A stretch of 64,000 nt of DNA from Planctomycetota bacterium (lineage in GTDB: Bacteria > Planctomycetota > UBA8108 > UBA1146 > JAJFFE01): the NCBI GenBank assembly GCA_021776775.1, contig JAJFFE010000269.1:1-64000 (forward strand). The letters run 5' to 3'. Below the pieces are notes generated by a model. That model searched no databases, had not been told where the DNA came from, and was given only the letters and a program-made list of their open reading frames with translations. Positions 44,453 to 53,530 of the stretch are shown piece by piece (position 1 is the stretch's first letter; each line of letters starts with the position of its first letter). The translations under genes and the position numbers were made by a program.

Positions 44453-45388
44453 TCAGCCGACCAACTCAGCGATGCTCTCCGCGGAGAGTAGGGAAGTCAC
44501 CGGCATACGGCGGTCGACCTGCTTGACCAGCCCGGCTACCACTCGCCCGGGTCCGATCTCTAGAAACGACCCGAGCCCACGAGAAACCATGGCCACAAGG
44601 GTCGGCTCCCACAACACCGTCGACTCGATTTGTCGCATCAGCCCGGCGCGGATTTCGTCAGGGTCGGAAACGGGCTCTCCATGGACGTTCGGGTAGAACT
44701 CGATGGTCGGCACCGTAATGGAAGCTTTCTCGAGGTACGGCTTCAGCTGCGCACTCGCGGACGCCATCAAAGGCGAGTGATACGCGCCAGCCACTTTCAA
44801 CGGGATCACCCGCTTCGCCCCGCGACCCGGGGCAATCTCAGCGATCTTCTCGAGAGCAGCGTGCTCGCCGGAAACGACGATCTGACTCTTGGAGTTGATG
44901 TTGGAGACACCGATGACGCCCGCCGCCGACGCTACCTCGACGAGTTCTCGCACCGTGGCGAGATCGCAGCCGAGCAGTGACGTCATTCCGCTGGGGTGAC
45001 GATCGCACGCCTCTTGCATGTACTGACCGCGGCGAACGACGACTTCGAGTGCGTCGTCGAACGACATAGCGCCCGCAAACACGAGCGCCGAATACTCTCC
45101 GAGAGACAGTCCCGCCGTCGCGTCGACCTCGAGGTGACTCGCCCCGCCCGCCTCGCGGATGGCCTCCACGGCTGCGAGGGACACCACGAAGATCGCCGGC
45201 TGACTGACCGCGGTCGAGTTCAACTCTTCTTCCGGACCGTTCGTCGTCAACTCGAGCAGGTCTCGCCCCATGAGCTCGCTCGCTTTGGCAAACATGTCGG
45301 CGGCCGCCGAGCAGCGATCGACGAGGCCGGACGCCATGCCGACGAACTGCGCACCCTGTCCTGGAAACAAGACGCCCTGCTTGCTCAT
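44453..45388 (-). CDS. fabD: Malonyl-CoA:ACP transacylase
   Basis: This 311-residue protein has FPGQGAQ at residues 8-14, nucleophile Ser95 in GLSLGEYSA, and catalytic His204 in AGAYHSPLM. It moves malonyl groups from CoA to ACP to start elongation cycles. It has a GGAGAG ribosome site and lies 28 bases before fabG. The fabH gene that usually precedes fabD is missing from this cluster. Confidence 0.97.
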   Translation of the reverse strand: MSKQGVLFPGQGAQFVGMASGLVDRCSAAADMFAKASELMGRDLLELTTNGPEEELNSTAVSQPAIFVVSLAAVEAIREAGGASHLEVDATAGLSLGEYSALVFAGAMSFDDALEVVVRRGQYMQEACDRHPSGMTSLLGCDLATVRELVEVASAAGVIGVSNINSKSQIVVSGEHAALEKIAEIAPGRGAKRVIPLKVAGAYHSPLMASASAQLKPYLEKASITVPTIEFYPNVHGEPVSDPDEIRAGLMRQIESTVLWEPTLVAMVSRGLGSFLEIGPGRVVAGLVKQVDRRMPVTSLLSAESIAELVG

Positions 45389-45457
45389 TACATCTCTCCG
45401 TATCGTTGATTCTGACGAGGTAGGTTCTGCGTTCGACTGCTGGCGGTTCGCAGTGGC

Positions 45458-46456
45458 TTACTGAAGCGCAGCGACGATGTGGTCGTTGACGCGTGCGTCC
45501 GCGATTCTTCGCGCCCAGCGAACTGCATTGGCAACCGCTCGTGCCTCGGATCGACCGTGACCGATGATCACGATGCCGTTGACTCCGAGCAGTGGCGCGC
45601 CGCCGTACTCCGCGTAGTCGAACTGAGACATCAGGTTCTTGAACTTGCCACGGGCAGTCTCGCCGAGCCCGTTGCCCTCGGCGCTATCGAACATGTCGCG
45701 GAACGATCCACTGATGACTTGGATCAGGAACTCACAAAGCCCCTCGGAGACTTTCAAGACGATGTTCCCGACGAAGCCGTCGCAAATGATCACGTCTGTT
45801 TCACCGCCGAAAATATCGCCACCCTCGACGTTGCCGACGAATCGAAGATCACTGGCTCGGATCAAATCCTTCGTTTCGCGAACGAGCTGGTTGCCCTTCT
45901 GTTCCTCGGCACCAATGCTCAGAAGTCCGACCTTGGGCGAATCGATGTTGTAGAGCCGCTCGGCGAGCTCTTTGCCCATCAGCCCGTACTGGTACAGGTG
46001 CTCCGGCTTGCACTGCACGTTGGCGCCGACGTCCATGATCACGACGGGTCGTTCGCCACGTGGAAACGGAACGGCAATCCCGGCGCGACGAACTCCCGGC
46101 AGAAGGCCCAACAACATCTGAGATGCGGCGACGACCGCTCCCGTGTTGCCAGCGCTGAAGACGGCGTCACATTCGCCGGCTTTCTGCATGGAGATGATCT
46201 TCCGAATGGAAGATTTCGGCTTCTTGCGGAGAGCGTCGACTGGAGAGTCTTCCATGTCGACGACTTCTTCGGCGTGGACGATCTCGAACCGATCCGCGGA
46301 GCCACCCTGTCGGGAGATCTCTTCACGAATCTGCTCTTCTCGACCTACAAGAATTAGCTCGTTGTCATCGAAACGATCGGCGGCGAGAAGCATTCCCTCG
46401 ATCACGTTCGCGGGAGCGTGATCCCCACCCATCGCATCTACGGCGATGCGTACCAT
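45458..46456 (-). CDS. plsX: Phosphate acyltransferase PlsX
   Basis: This 332-residue protein begins VRIAVDAMGGDHAP and has SAGNTGAVVA and ICDGFVGNIVLKVSEG, characteristic of PlsX. It converts acyl-ACP to acyl-phosphate for phospholipid synthesis. The start is 15 bases after the rpmF stop with no strong ribosome site, so it probably depends on translation of rpmF. It heads toward fabD with a 69-base gap. Confidence 0.97.
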   Translation of the reverse strand: MVRIAVDAMGGDHAPANVIEGMLLAADRFDDNELILVGREEQIREEISRQGGSADRFEIVHAEEVVDMEDSPVDALRKKPKSSIRKIISMQKAGECDAVFSAGNTGAVVAASQMLLGLLPGVRRAGIAVPFPRGERPVVIMDVGANVQCKPEHLYQYGLMGKELAERLYNIDSPKVGLLSIGAEEQKGNQLVRETKDLIRASDLRFVGNVEGGDIFGGETDVIICDGFVGNIVLKVSEGLCEFLIQVISGSFRDMFDSAEGNGLGETARGKFKNLMSQFDYAEYGGAPLLGVNGIVIIGHGRSEARAVANAVRWARRIADARVNDHIVAALQ

Positions 46457-46471
46457 TCGGTTATGGCCGCA

Positions 46472-46654
46472 CTAGAACTCGTCGATTTGGATGAGGGCGC
46501 GCCCACGGTAATGGCCGCAGTTCTCGCAGATGGTGTGCGGCAGTCGCTGGTGATTGCATTTCTGACAGCGCGTGCGAGTGACTTCACTCAACGCGTGGTG
46601 GGCCCGGCGCTTGAGCTTTCGCGCGCGCGAGACCTTATTCTGTGGGACAGCCAT
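46472..46654 (-). CDS. rpmF: 50S ribosomal protein L32
   Basis: The ATG at 46654, preceded by AAGGAG, gives 60 residues starting AVPQNKVSRARKLKRR. Two cysteine pairs form the zinc ribbon (CQKCNHQ and CENCGHYRG). The gene leads the rpmF-plsX-fabD-fabG-acpP-fabF order seen in many bacteria, which couples ribosome and membrane synthesis. Confidence 0.96.
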   Translation of the reverse strand: MAVPQNKVSRARKLKRRAHHALSEVTRTRCQKCNHQRLPHTICENCGHYRGRALIQIDEF

Positions 46655-46884
46655 CGGAGCTCCTTCAGGAGGCACGACGCGTCTCGCGGTGGACCACTTC
46701 CCGGGTCGGACCTAGTGGCCGGCCGCGCAGCGTTTGGCGACTAACGAGAGCGTGCAAAGCGGATTGAACGTAAGCCGGGGATAGTATGGAAATAACCACC
46801 GCCCGTCAACCACCCCCGCACAGCGGCCACAACACGCGACAATCGTCGACTGGAAAAGGACTTAACCCCTGTGGGCCTGTGCTT

Positions 46885-49488
46885 TCAGCCGAGAGATTCC
46901 TCAACCTTGGTGCGCATCAGGGTCATCGCCTCGGCCAGCTTGGTCGCGTCTTTCCCTCCGGCCTGAGCCATGTCCGGTCGACCGCCCCCGCCGCCACCCA
47001 TCGCCTTGGCGCCGTCGCGAGCCACGTTCCCGCAGTGGACCCGGCCCTTCGGAAGGTCGGTAGAGTGCCCCACCAGGAAGCGAACCCCTGAAGCGAGAAT
47101 GAACACGCGCGCGCCGCTGCGCCGTTTGAGCACGTCGGCGACCTGCAGCAGGTCATCCATCTCCGCTCCTTCGAACGCAGCCGTGATGATCTCGACATCG
47201 GCGTGAGTCGACACCTCGGCCACGCGCTCGAGGTCGGCGACGAGGTCTTTTGCCGCGCCCTTCTTCTGCCCGCCCTTGAGCTCCTTCAATTCGGCTAGCA
47301 AGGCGTCGATCCGCGTAGGAACGTCCTCCCGCGAGACCTTGAGCAGCCCTGAGAGGTTGCGAATGACGTCGCGATCTTCGCGCCCACGCGCGAGCGCGCC
47401 GGTGCCGGTCACCGCTTCGATACGGCGCACGCCTGCCGACACCGACCCCTCGAGCACGATCTGAAAACCACCGATCTCTCCGGTCCGCTGCACGTGAGCG
47501 CCGCCGCAGAGCTCGGTCGAGAATCCGGGGACTTCGACCACGCGAACGCGATCACCGTACTTCTCGCCAAAGAACGCCATAGCTCCCTTGGCGATGGCCT
47601 CGTCGCGATCCTGCTCGACGACCTGGAGTTCGGTGTCTCTCAGAATCTCGCGCTGAACCATGTCCTCGACCGTCGCGACCTGCTCAGGGGTAATGCGCTC
47701 GAAGTGGCTCAGGTCGAACCGCAGCCGCTGCGGGGCCACGAGGGAACCCTTCTGCTGAACATGCGTGCCGAGCACCTCGCGCAACGCGGCGTGCATGAGG
47801 TGGGTCGCGGTGTGGTTTCGATGAATCGCAAGTCTGCGCTCGGCATCGACCTGAGTGTTCACCGAAACCCCTTCCGTGAGCGCCGACAGCTCGCCCTCTT
47901 CGAGGCGGCCGCGGTGCACGAAAACGCCGGAGGGATTCTTCTGGGTGTCCGTCACGAGCACCCGGAATCCCGGCCCGGTGAGCGTTCCTTGATCGCCGAT
48001 CTGGCCACCGCCCTCGGCGTAGAACGAGCTACTACTCAACACGACCCGGAGATCGTCGGCCGAGCCATCGACCGCGACGATGCTGCCTTCGCCCGTGAGA
48101 ACCTGATACCCGGTGAAGTTCGTCGGCTCGAGATGCGCAAAAGGGTCGTCGCCGCCGGCGGCGTGACCGACCTTCGCCGCGCGGTCTTCCTGCGCAGCAC
48201 GCCGTTGCTGCTCCATCAGCGAGGTAAACGCGTTCTTGTCGACCGTGAAGTCGAGCTCGCGCGCCATCTGTTCGGTCAGATCGATCGGGAACCCGCACGT
48301 GTCGTGCAAGAAGAACGCAGCGTCACCCGGAAAGACGGTCGTCTTCGACGAGCGCATGGCGGTGGCATCTTCTTCGAAACGCACCATCCCCTTGCGAAGG
48401 GTTCGACCGAACGACTCCTCTTCACTGTGAATCAACTTCTGAATGACCTCGCGTTGAGCGACCAACTCGGGGAACGTGTCGCCCATCTCTCGGCAGAGGT
48501 GATCGACGATCTCGTAGATGAACGGCCGTTCCACGCCCAGTTTGTAGCCGTATCGCGCCGCTCTTCGCAGAATGCGTCGCAGCACGAAGCCGCGATTCTC
48601 GTTCGACGGGTAGGCGCCGTCCGCGATCGCGAACGACAAACTACGAACGTGGTCGGCAATCACGCGGTGCGGGGTGCCTTCGGGTCCGGCGCTCGTCGGC
48701 ACGCCGGTCAGCCGAGCGACCTCGTCCGCGATCCCCGCCAACAAGTCCGTCTCGAAGACCGAGTTCTTGCCCTGGAGGATCTGGGCGATGCGTTCGAGCC
48801 CCATCCCGGTATCGATACTCGGCCGCGGCAGAGGTTCCTTGGTCCCGTCAGCGCGCTGCTCGAACTGCATGAAGACGAGGTTCCAGAACTCGAGCCAACG
48901 GTCGCAATCGCAAACACCAAGTTCACACTTGGGCCCGCACGAGACGGCCTCACCGCGGTCTAGGTGAATCTCAGAGCAGGGACCGCACGGCCCGACGTCT
49001 CCCATCGACCAGTAGTTGTCTTTTTCGCCGAGGCCGATGATTCGATCGGGATTCACGCCGACGTGATCCCGCCAGATTTCGCGCGCCTCGTCGTCTTCGT
49101 GATAGACGGTGATCCACAGGCCGGCGGGGTCCAGACCGAATCCGTTGGTGATGAGATCCCAAGCCCAGCTGCAGGCGTCGGTCTTGAAGTAGTCTCCGAA
49201 CGAGAAGTTGCCGAGCATCTCGAAGAAGGTGAGATGCCGCGCGGTGTAGCCAACGTTTTCGAGATCGTTGTGCTTGCCGCCGGCACGAATGCACTTCTGA
49301 GTCGAAGTCGCTCGTGAATACGCGCGCTGCTCCTGCCCGGTAAACACCGACTTGAACTGATTCATGCCGGCGTTCGCGAACAGCAGCGTCGGGTCGTCAT
49401 GAGGGACGACAGGACTGGACACGACGATTTCGTGCTCTTTCGCGCGGAAGTAATCGAGGAACTTCTGGCGAATATCAGCGGCTCGCAT
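46885..49488 (-). CDS. alaS: Alanine-tRNA ligase
   Basis: The ATG at 49488 gives 867 residues, normal for AlaS; the longer frame upstream has no family similarity. The class II catalytic core starts RAADIRQKFLDYF and continues with TLLFANAGMNQFK. The editing domain has the zinc-binding HRNHTATH and CGGAHVQRTGEIG. A coiled-coil and C-Ala domain end in a glycine-rich stretch (GGGGGGRPDMAQAGG). It charges tRNA-Ala and clears mischarged Ser and Gly. It appears monocistronic. Confidence 0.97.
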   Translation of the reverse strand: MRAADIRQKFLDYFRAKEHEIVVSSPVVPHDDPTLLFANAGMNQFKSVFTGQEQRAYSRATSTQKCIRAGGKHNDLENVGYTARHLTFFEMLGNFSFGDYFKTDACSWAWDLITNGFGLDPAGLWITVYHEDDEAREIWRDHVGVNPDRIIGLGEKDNYWSMGDVGPCGPCSEIHLDRGEAVSCGPKCELGVCDCDRWLEFWNLVFMQFEQRADGTKEPLPRPSIDTGMGLERIAQILQGKNSVFETDLLAGIADEVARLTGVPTSAGPEGTPHRVIADHVRSLSFAIADGAYPSNENRGFVLRRILRRAARYGYKLGVERPFIYEIVDHLCREMGDTFPELVAQREVIQKLIHSEEESFGRTLRKGMVRFEEDATAMRSSKTTVFPGDAAFFLHDTCGFPIDLTEQMARELDFTVDKNAFTSLMEQQRRAAQEDRAAKVGHAAGGDDPFAHLEPTNFTGYQVLTGEGSIVAVDGSADDLRVVLSSSSFYAEGGGQIGDQGTLTGPGFRVLVTDTQKNPSGVFVHRGRLEEGELSALTEGVSVNTQVDAERRLAIHRNHTATHLMHAALREVLGTHVQQKGSLVAPQRLRFDLSHFERITPEQVATVEDMVQREILRDTELQVVEQDRDEAIAKGAMAFFGEKYGDRVRVVEVPGFSTELCGGAHVQRTGEIGGFQIVLEGSVSAGVRRIEAVTGTGALARGREDRDVIRNLSGLLKVSREDVPTRIDALLAELKELKGGQKKGAAKDLVADLERVAEVSTHADVEIITAAFEGAEMDDLLQVADVLKRRSGARVFILASGVRFLVGHSTDLPKGRVHCGNVARDGAKAMGGGGGGRPDMAQAGGKDATKLAEAMTLMRTKVEESLG

Positions 49489-49676
49489 CGAACGGATACC
49501 TTCTTCTCGGGACGTATTCCGGCGGCCGACGGTGTCGCTGTCGGCTCTCGAACAGGGGTGATGCAACTCAAGCGAAAACGATGCGCCGAACCGAGTGGTG
49601 TAGCCCGGCCGAAAAAGTCAGAGGCACGTGCGGCCACCGGACTGCCAGCAGCTCGGCGACCAAAAGTGCTCGCAGG

Positions 49677-50603
49677 TCAGCTGACCTTGGCTTCGAGCCC
49701 GAGATCGAGCATGCCTTGGTAGACCCTGAATCGTTCTTGGACTTCGGCCCAATCGAGCTTTGCGACCCGATCGACGCTGTATCCCTCGCAGCAGAACGAA
49801 GCCAGCACGGTGCCCCAGGCGACGGCACGCTTGAACGTATCCAGATCGGTGGCGTTTTGCTGCGCCAGATACCCCATGAGTCCTCCGGCGAAGGAATCGC
49901 CGGCGCCGGTCGGGTCGACGACCTCGGCCAGCGGCAACGCGGGAAGATTGATCTCTTGGCCATCCCGGAAGACGAGGCAGCCGTGCTCGCCCTTCTTGAT
50001 CACGAGGATCTCTAGGTCGAACTTGTCTGCGATGAACCGCCCCGCCTTGATCATGTTCTTGGTATCGGCGAGCAGGAACGCCTCTTCGTCGTTCAAGACG
50101 AGACCGTCGATTCGACGAAGGAGCGACTCGAGTTCGTCTCGCGCAATCTGAATCCACAAGTTCATGGTGTCGGCCATGGTGAACGGAGATCCGTTCATCT
50201 GATCGAGCACGCTCAACTGCGTGACCGGAGCACCATTGGCCAGGAACACGAACCGAGAGTCACGGTAGGAGTCTGGCAACTTCGGGTCGAACGACTCGAG
50301 GACGTTGAGATCGACCGACAACGTTTCCCGTCGATTCATCTCGTCGAAGTACTCCCCGGACCAACGGAACGTCTTGCCGTCGGGGACGACCTCGAGACCG
50401 GCGAGATCGATGCCGCAGTCCGCCAACAGCTTCCGATTTTGCTCGGGAAAATCTGCGCCAACGACTCCGACAAGTTGCGTGTCCTCGAAGAACCGGGAAG
50501 CGAGAGCGAAGTGGACCGCCGATCCACCGAGTGCCTCATGAACTTCTCCGTGCGGGGTCTTGATGCTATCGAATGCGACCGAGCCGACGACAACCAGCGA
50601 CAT
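49677..50603 (-). CDS. PfkB-family carbohydrate or nucleoside kinase
   Basis: The ATG at 50603 with AGGAG upstream gives 308 residues. The ribokinase-fold signatures are GGSAVHFALASRF near the N-terminus and DPTGAGDSFAGG (230-241), with catalytic Asp236 and the anion hole. The substrate is not evident. The sequence differs from typical ribokinase, fructokinase and adenosine kinase signatures in its middle part (DTMNLWIQIARDELESLL). It lies 188 bases upstream of alaS on the same strand, which gives no clear functional link. Confidence 0.92.
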   Translation of the reverse strand: MSLVVVGSVAFDSIKTPHGEVHEALGGSAVHFALASRFFEDTQLVGVVGADFPEQNRKLLADCGIDLAGLEVVPDGKTFRWSGEYFDEMNRRETLSVDLNVLESFDPKLPDSYRDSRFVFLANGAPVTQLSVLDQMNGSPFTMADTMNLWIQIARDELESLLRRIDGLVLNDEEAFLLADTKNMIKAGRFIADKFDLEILVIKKGEHGCLVFRDGQEINLPALPLAEVVDPTGAGDSFAGGLMGYLAQQNATDLDTFKRAVAWGTVLASFCCEGYSVDRVAKLDWAEVQERFRVYQGMLDLGLEAKVS

Positions 50604-51028
50604 GGGGAAACTCCTACGTTGAGAGCAATGGGGGTGCGGGATCCTCGGGCAACGGCCGGTCAGCGCCCGACGGTTCGGACTCACGGCGAAATTTGATCGG
50701 CCAGAAATATATCAAGGACGTCTACTTCACGATAGGGCGACCCCGCGTTGACACGGCCGACCCCTCGGTCAGAATGACGACGGCGAGCAGAGATCGACGC
50801 CACGACGACCCCGACGCCGATTCCCACGTGTCGATTGACGATCGCGCCGAGTTTTGCAGTACTGAGGGCCGCAGAAACCCGGACCGGCCGCCGTAACGTG
50901 GTCGCTGACAAGGAAGAGCACGAAGCTCGGCCAAAAATTAGAGTCGTGAGAGCCGGCGAGAACCGTCCCAAGAGTCCGCAACGACGCTTTGCTGTGCCTA
51001 TCGACGACGGGCCTATCGCCACCGGTCA
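50604..51028. other. Divergent intergenic region
   Basis: This 425-base region lies between the PfkB kinase start and the hybrid kinase start. No gene or recognised RNA was seen. Promoters for both neighbours should be here. Confidence 0.45.
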
Positions 51029-53080
51029 ATGAGCGGTGTGGTCGGCATTCGAACTTCGACGTATAGGTGCTCCAAAACAGAGTTGATATGGTTAGGCAAT
51101 CGAGTGATCCACCGCGCGGTTCGGATCTTGATCCTGGAAAGCGATCCTGACGATTTTGAGCGACTCGAAGGAGCGTTCGAAAAACTCCCCGATCGCGACT
51201 ACAGCTTCAGCTGGACTAGATCACCGTCGGAAGCACTGCGACAACTCCGCGGTGCGTACTTCGATGTGTGCCTGTCCGCATCGAAACTACCCGACCGATC
51301 TGGCCACGAGTTTGGCCGCGACGCGCAATCTCTCGGGTGCACCGTCCCGATCATCCTGCTCGCCGAGCACCCGGTCGAGGCCCTCGACGCAGATGCATCG
51401 AACGAGCAAACCGATTGGCAGCCGTTCGAGATCCTTGACCGGGAGATCCTCGATAGCGCGCAACTCGAAGGCGCCATTCGCAGTGCCTCGCAGCAAGCCG
51501 GAATCTCTCACGCTCAACGAGTCGCGCGCGATCGCTACCAGTCCAACGTTCGCGGTCCCGACGATGGCATCTGGGACTGGGATCTCGAAACTGGAGTGCT
51601 CTACTACTCGCATCGGTGGAAACAGCAACTCGGTTACACCAGCCGCGAGATCGACGACTCCGTTCAGGAGTGGTTCTCACGAATTCACGCCGACGACCTC
51701 GCTGAGCATCAAGACCTCCTCAACTCTCACCTCGACGGGCACACTCCGTTTTTTCGCAACGAGTACCGGATTCGGCACAAGGACGGATCGTATCGGTGGA
51801 TGTTGTGCCGCGGCACCGTGACTCGCGACGCCGACGGTCAGCCCTCGCGACTCTCCGGTACTCACCAAGACATTTCTGAACTCAAGACGTCGGACAAGGC
51901 TCGCGACGATCGCGAAGACCGCGTCAAGCAAGCGCAGAAAATGGAGGCGATCGGGCGACTGGCCGGCGGAATTGCGCACGACTTCAACAACTTGATGATG
52001 ATCATGCTCGGATACACGCGGTTGCTGCTCAAGAAGGTCCCCAGCGATTCCGAGTACCGCGGCGATTTGGAGGAGATCAAGAAGGCCGGAGAGCAAGCCT
52101 CGCTTCTGACCCGGCAACTTCTGGCCTTCGGACGCAAGGAGCCCGACCGGCCGATCGAACTCGATGTCTGCGAAATCCTCCGATCGATGGACTCGATGAT
52201 CCGAGTTCTCATCGGGGAAGACGTCGTGCTGGAAATCCTCGCGCCGACCACCCCCCTGCCGATCTTCGCCGACCCCGGACGCATCGAACAGATCCTGTTG
52301 AACCTAGCCGCCAATGGCCGCGACGCCATGCCGCAAGGTGGCGAACTCCGTGTCCACGCCCGAGCGACCGAACTCAATCGCGAAGCGGCGCTCGAACGTG
52401 GATTGCTCAACGGGTCGTTCGTCGAACTCACCGTCTCCGATACGGGCAGCGGAATGGATCAAGAAACTAAAGAGAAACTGTTCGAGCCGTTCTTCACGAC
52501 GAAGACCGAAGCGGAAGGCAATGGACTCGGCCTATCGACCGCACACTCCATCGTGGAGCGGTACCGGGGCAGCATCACCGTCACGTCGGAGCCGGGGAAC
52601 GGTGCCTGCTTCGAAATCCTACTGCCGCTGGTTCGATCATCCTCGAAAGTCGAAGCATCGGTCACGATTGAACCAGCGCCAGTCGACCCCCCGCCCGCCG
52701 AAGCACCGACCGGCCACGAGAGGATTCTTCTCGTGGAGGACAACGACAACGTGCGAGGGTTGGTCAAACGCATTCTGGACTCATTCGACTACGACGTCTT
52801 GGAAGCAGAGAATGCCGAGCGTGCGCTGGAATTGTGCAGCGACGCGGGTGACGAGATCGACCTTCTGTTGACCGATGTGATCATGCCGCGCATCGACGGC
52901 CGAGAGCTCGCCGAGCAGATCCGCAAACGCCTTCCCACGCTAAAAGTTCTCTTCATGTCGGGGTACCCCGGCAACCGGCTGCAGGATCATGGAGTTCTGT
53001 CGGACTCGACCGATTTCATTCCGAAACCATTCGAACCGGAAGACCTAGCCCAGAAAGTTCGCGAAGTCCTCGAGCGGTGA
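51029..53080 (+). CDS. Cytosolic hybrid histidine kinase with N-terminal pseudo-receiver
   Basis: Up to 683 residues. A receiver-like fold opens the protein (about 31-150) with an acidic ESDPDD turn, but the phosphoacceptor position is Ala84 (DVCLSASKLP) and the conserved Lys is missing. A PAS/PAC domain follows (about 170-285; GIWDWDLETGVLYYSHRWK). HisKA has His317 (GGIAHDFNNL), and the HATPase is intact (NLAANGRDAM, DTGSGMD, GNGLGLSTA). A C-terminal receiver has Asp616 (LLLTDVIMP) and Lys667 (FIPKPF). It has no membrane segment, so it senses something in the cytoplasm. The ATG at 51029 lacks a ribosome site; a GTG at 51104 may be the true start. Confidence 0.9.
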   Translation: MSGVVGIRTSTYRCSKTELIWLGNRVIHRAVRILILESDPDDFERLEGAFEKLPDRDYSFSWTRSPSEALRQLRGAYFDVCLSASKLPDRSGHEFGRDAQSLGCTVPIILLAEHPVEALDADASNEQTDWQPFEILDREILDSAQLEGAIRSASQQAGISHAQRVARDRYQSNVRGPDDGIWDWDLETGVLYYSHRWKQQLGYTSREIDDSVQEWFSRIHADDLAEHQDLLNSHLDGHTPFFRNEYRIRHKDGSYRWMLCRGTVTRDADGQPSRLSGTHQDISELKTSDKARDDREDRVKQAQKMEAIGRLAGGIAHDFNNLMMIMLGYTRLLLKKVPSDSEYRGDLEEIKKAGEQASLLTRQLLAFGRKEPDRPIELDVCEILRSMDSMIRVLIGEDVVLEILAPTTPLPIFADPGRIEQILLNLAANGRDAMPQGGELRVHARATELNREAALERGLLNGSFVELTVSDTGSGMDQETKEKLFEPFFTTKTEAEGNGLGLSTAHSIVERYRGSITVTSEPGNGACFEILLPLVRSSSKVEASVTIEPAPVDPPPAEAPTGHERILLVEDNDNVRGLVKRILDSFDYDVLEAENAERALELCSDAGDEIDLLLTDVIMPRIDGRELAEQIRKRLPTLKVLFMSGYPGNRLQDHGVLSDSTDFIPKPFEPEDLAQKVREVLER

Positions 53081-53087
53081 GCGAGGC

Positions 53088-53336
53088 TCAGCTCGGCTCC
53101 TCTTCATCGCTACGGGACGCTTTCAGGTCTTCGGTCACTTTCCGTACGCGAACCTCCGCCGTTTCCAACTTGGCATAGCAGAACTTGATCAAAGTCGAGG
53201 CTCGCTCGACTTGATCCGCGAGGGCGTCGACATCTAGATTTCGGTCACCCTCGATCGCCCCGAGGATTGCTTCGATCTCGCTCGCCGCTTGTCGGTACGT
53301 GGCAGGTTCGTCATTGCCCGCGTCAGAGTCGCTCAT
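53088..53336 (-). CDS. xseB: Exodeoxyribonuclease VII small subunit
   Basis: This 82-residue helical protein has family features: ASEIEAILGAIEG, then LADQVERASTLIKFCYAKLETAEVRV. XseB binds several per XseA on its long coiled coil and is needed for activity on single-stranded DNA. It converges on the hybrid kinase gene with 7 bases between stops. xseA lies on the same strand about 3 kb upstream, with clpB between them. Confidence 0.9.
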   Translation of the reverse strand: MSDSDAGNDEPATYRQAASEIEAILGAIEGDRNLDVDALADQVERASTLIKFCYAKLETAEVRVRKVTEDLKASRSDEEEPS

Positions 53337-53530
53337 GGTCGATCGCTCGTTCTTTCCTGGATTGAAGTACAGAACTTGACCGAAACGATCTCCATCGACA
53401 AGGAGAACTTCGAACGACCGGATCGCCGAAAACCCGCGAGCCAGTGCTTCGACGACGCACCACGACGCAGGCGACCGCCAGCATCGTCAGACGGAAAGAC
53501 TCGTCTGACGAATGCTTGGCGACGTGTAAC

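Noticed and set aside
47494-48963. 489-residue plus-strand open frame
   Set aside because: It is antisense to alaS, whose motifs are unambiguous.
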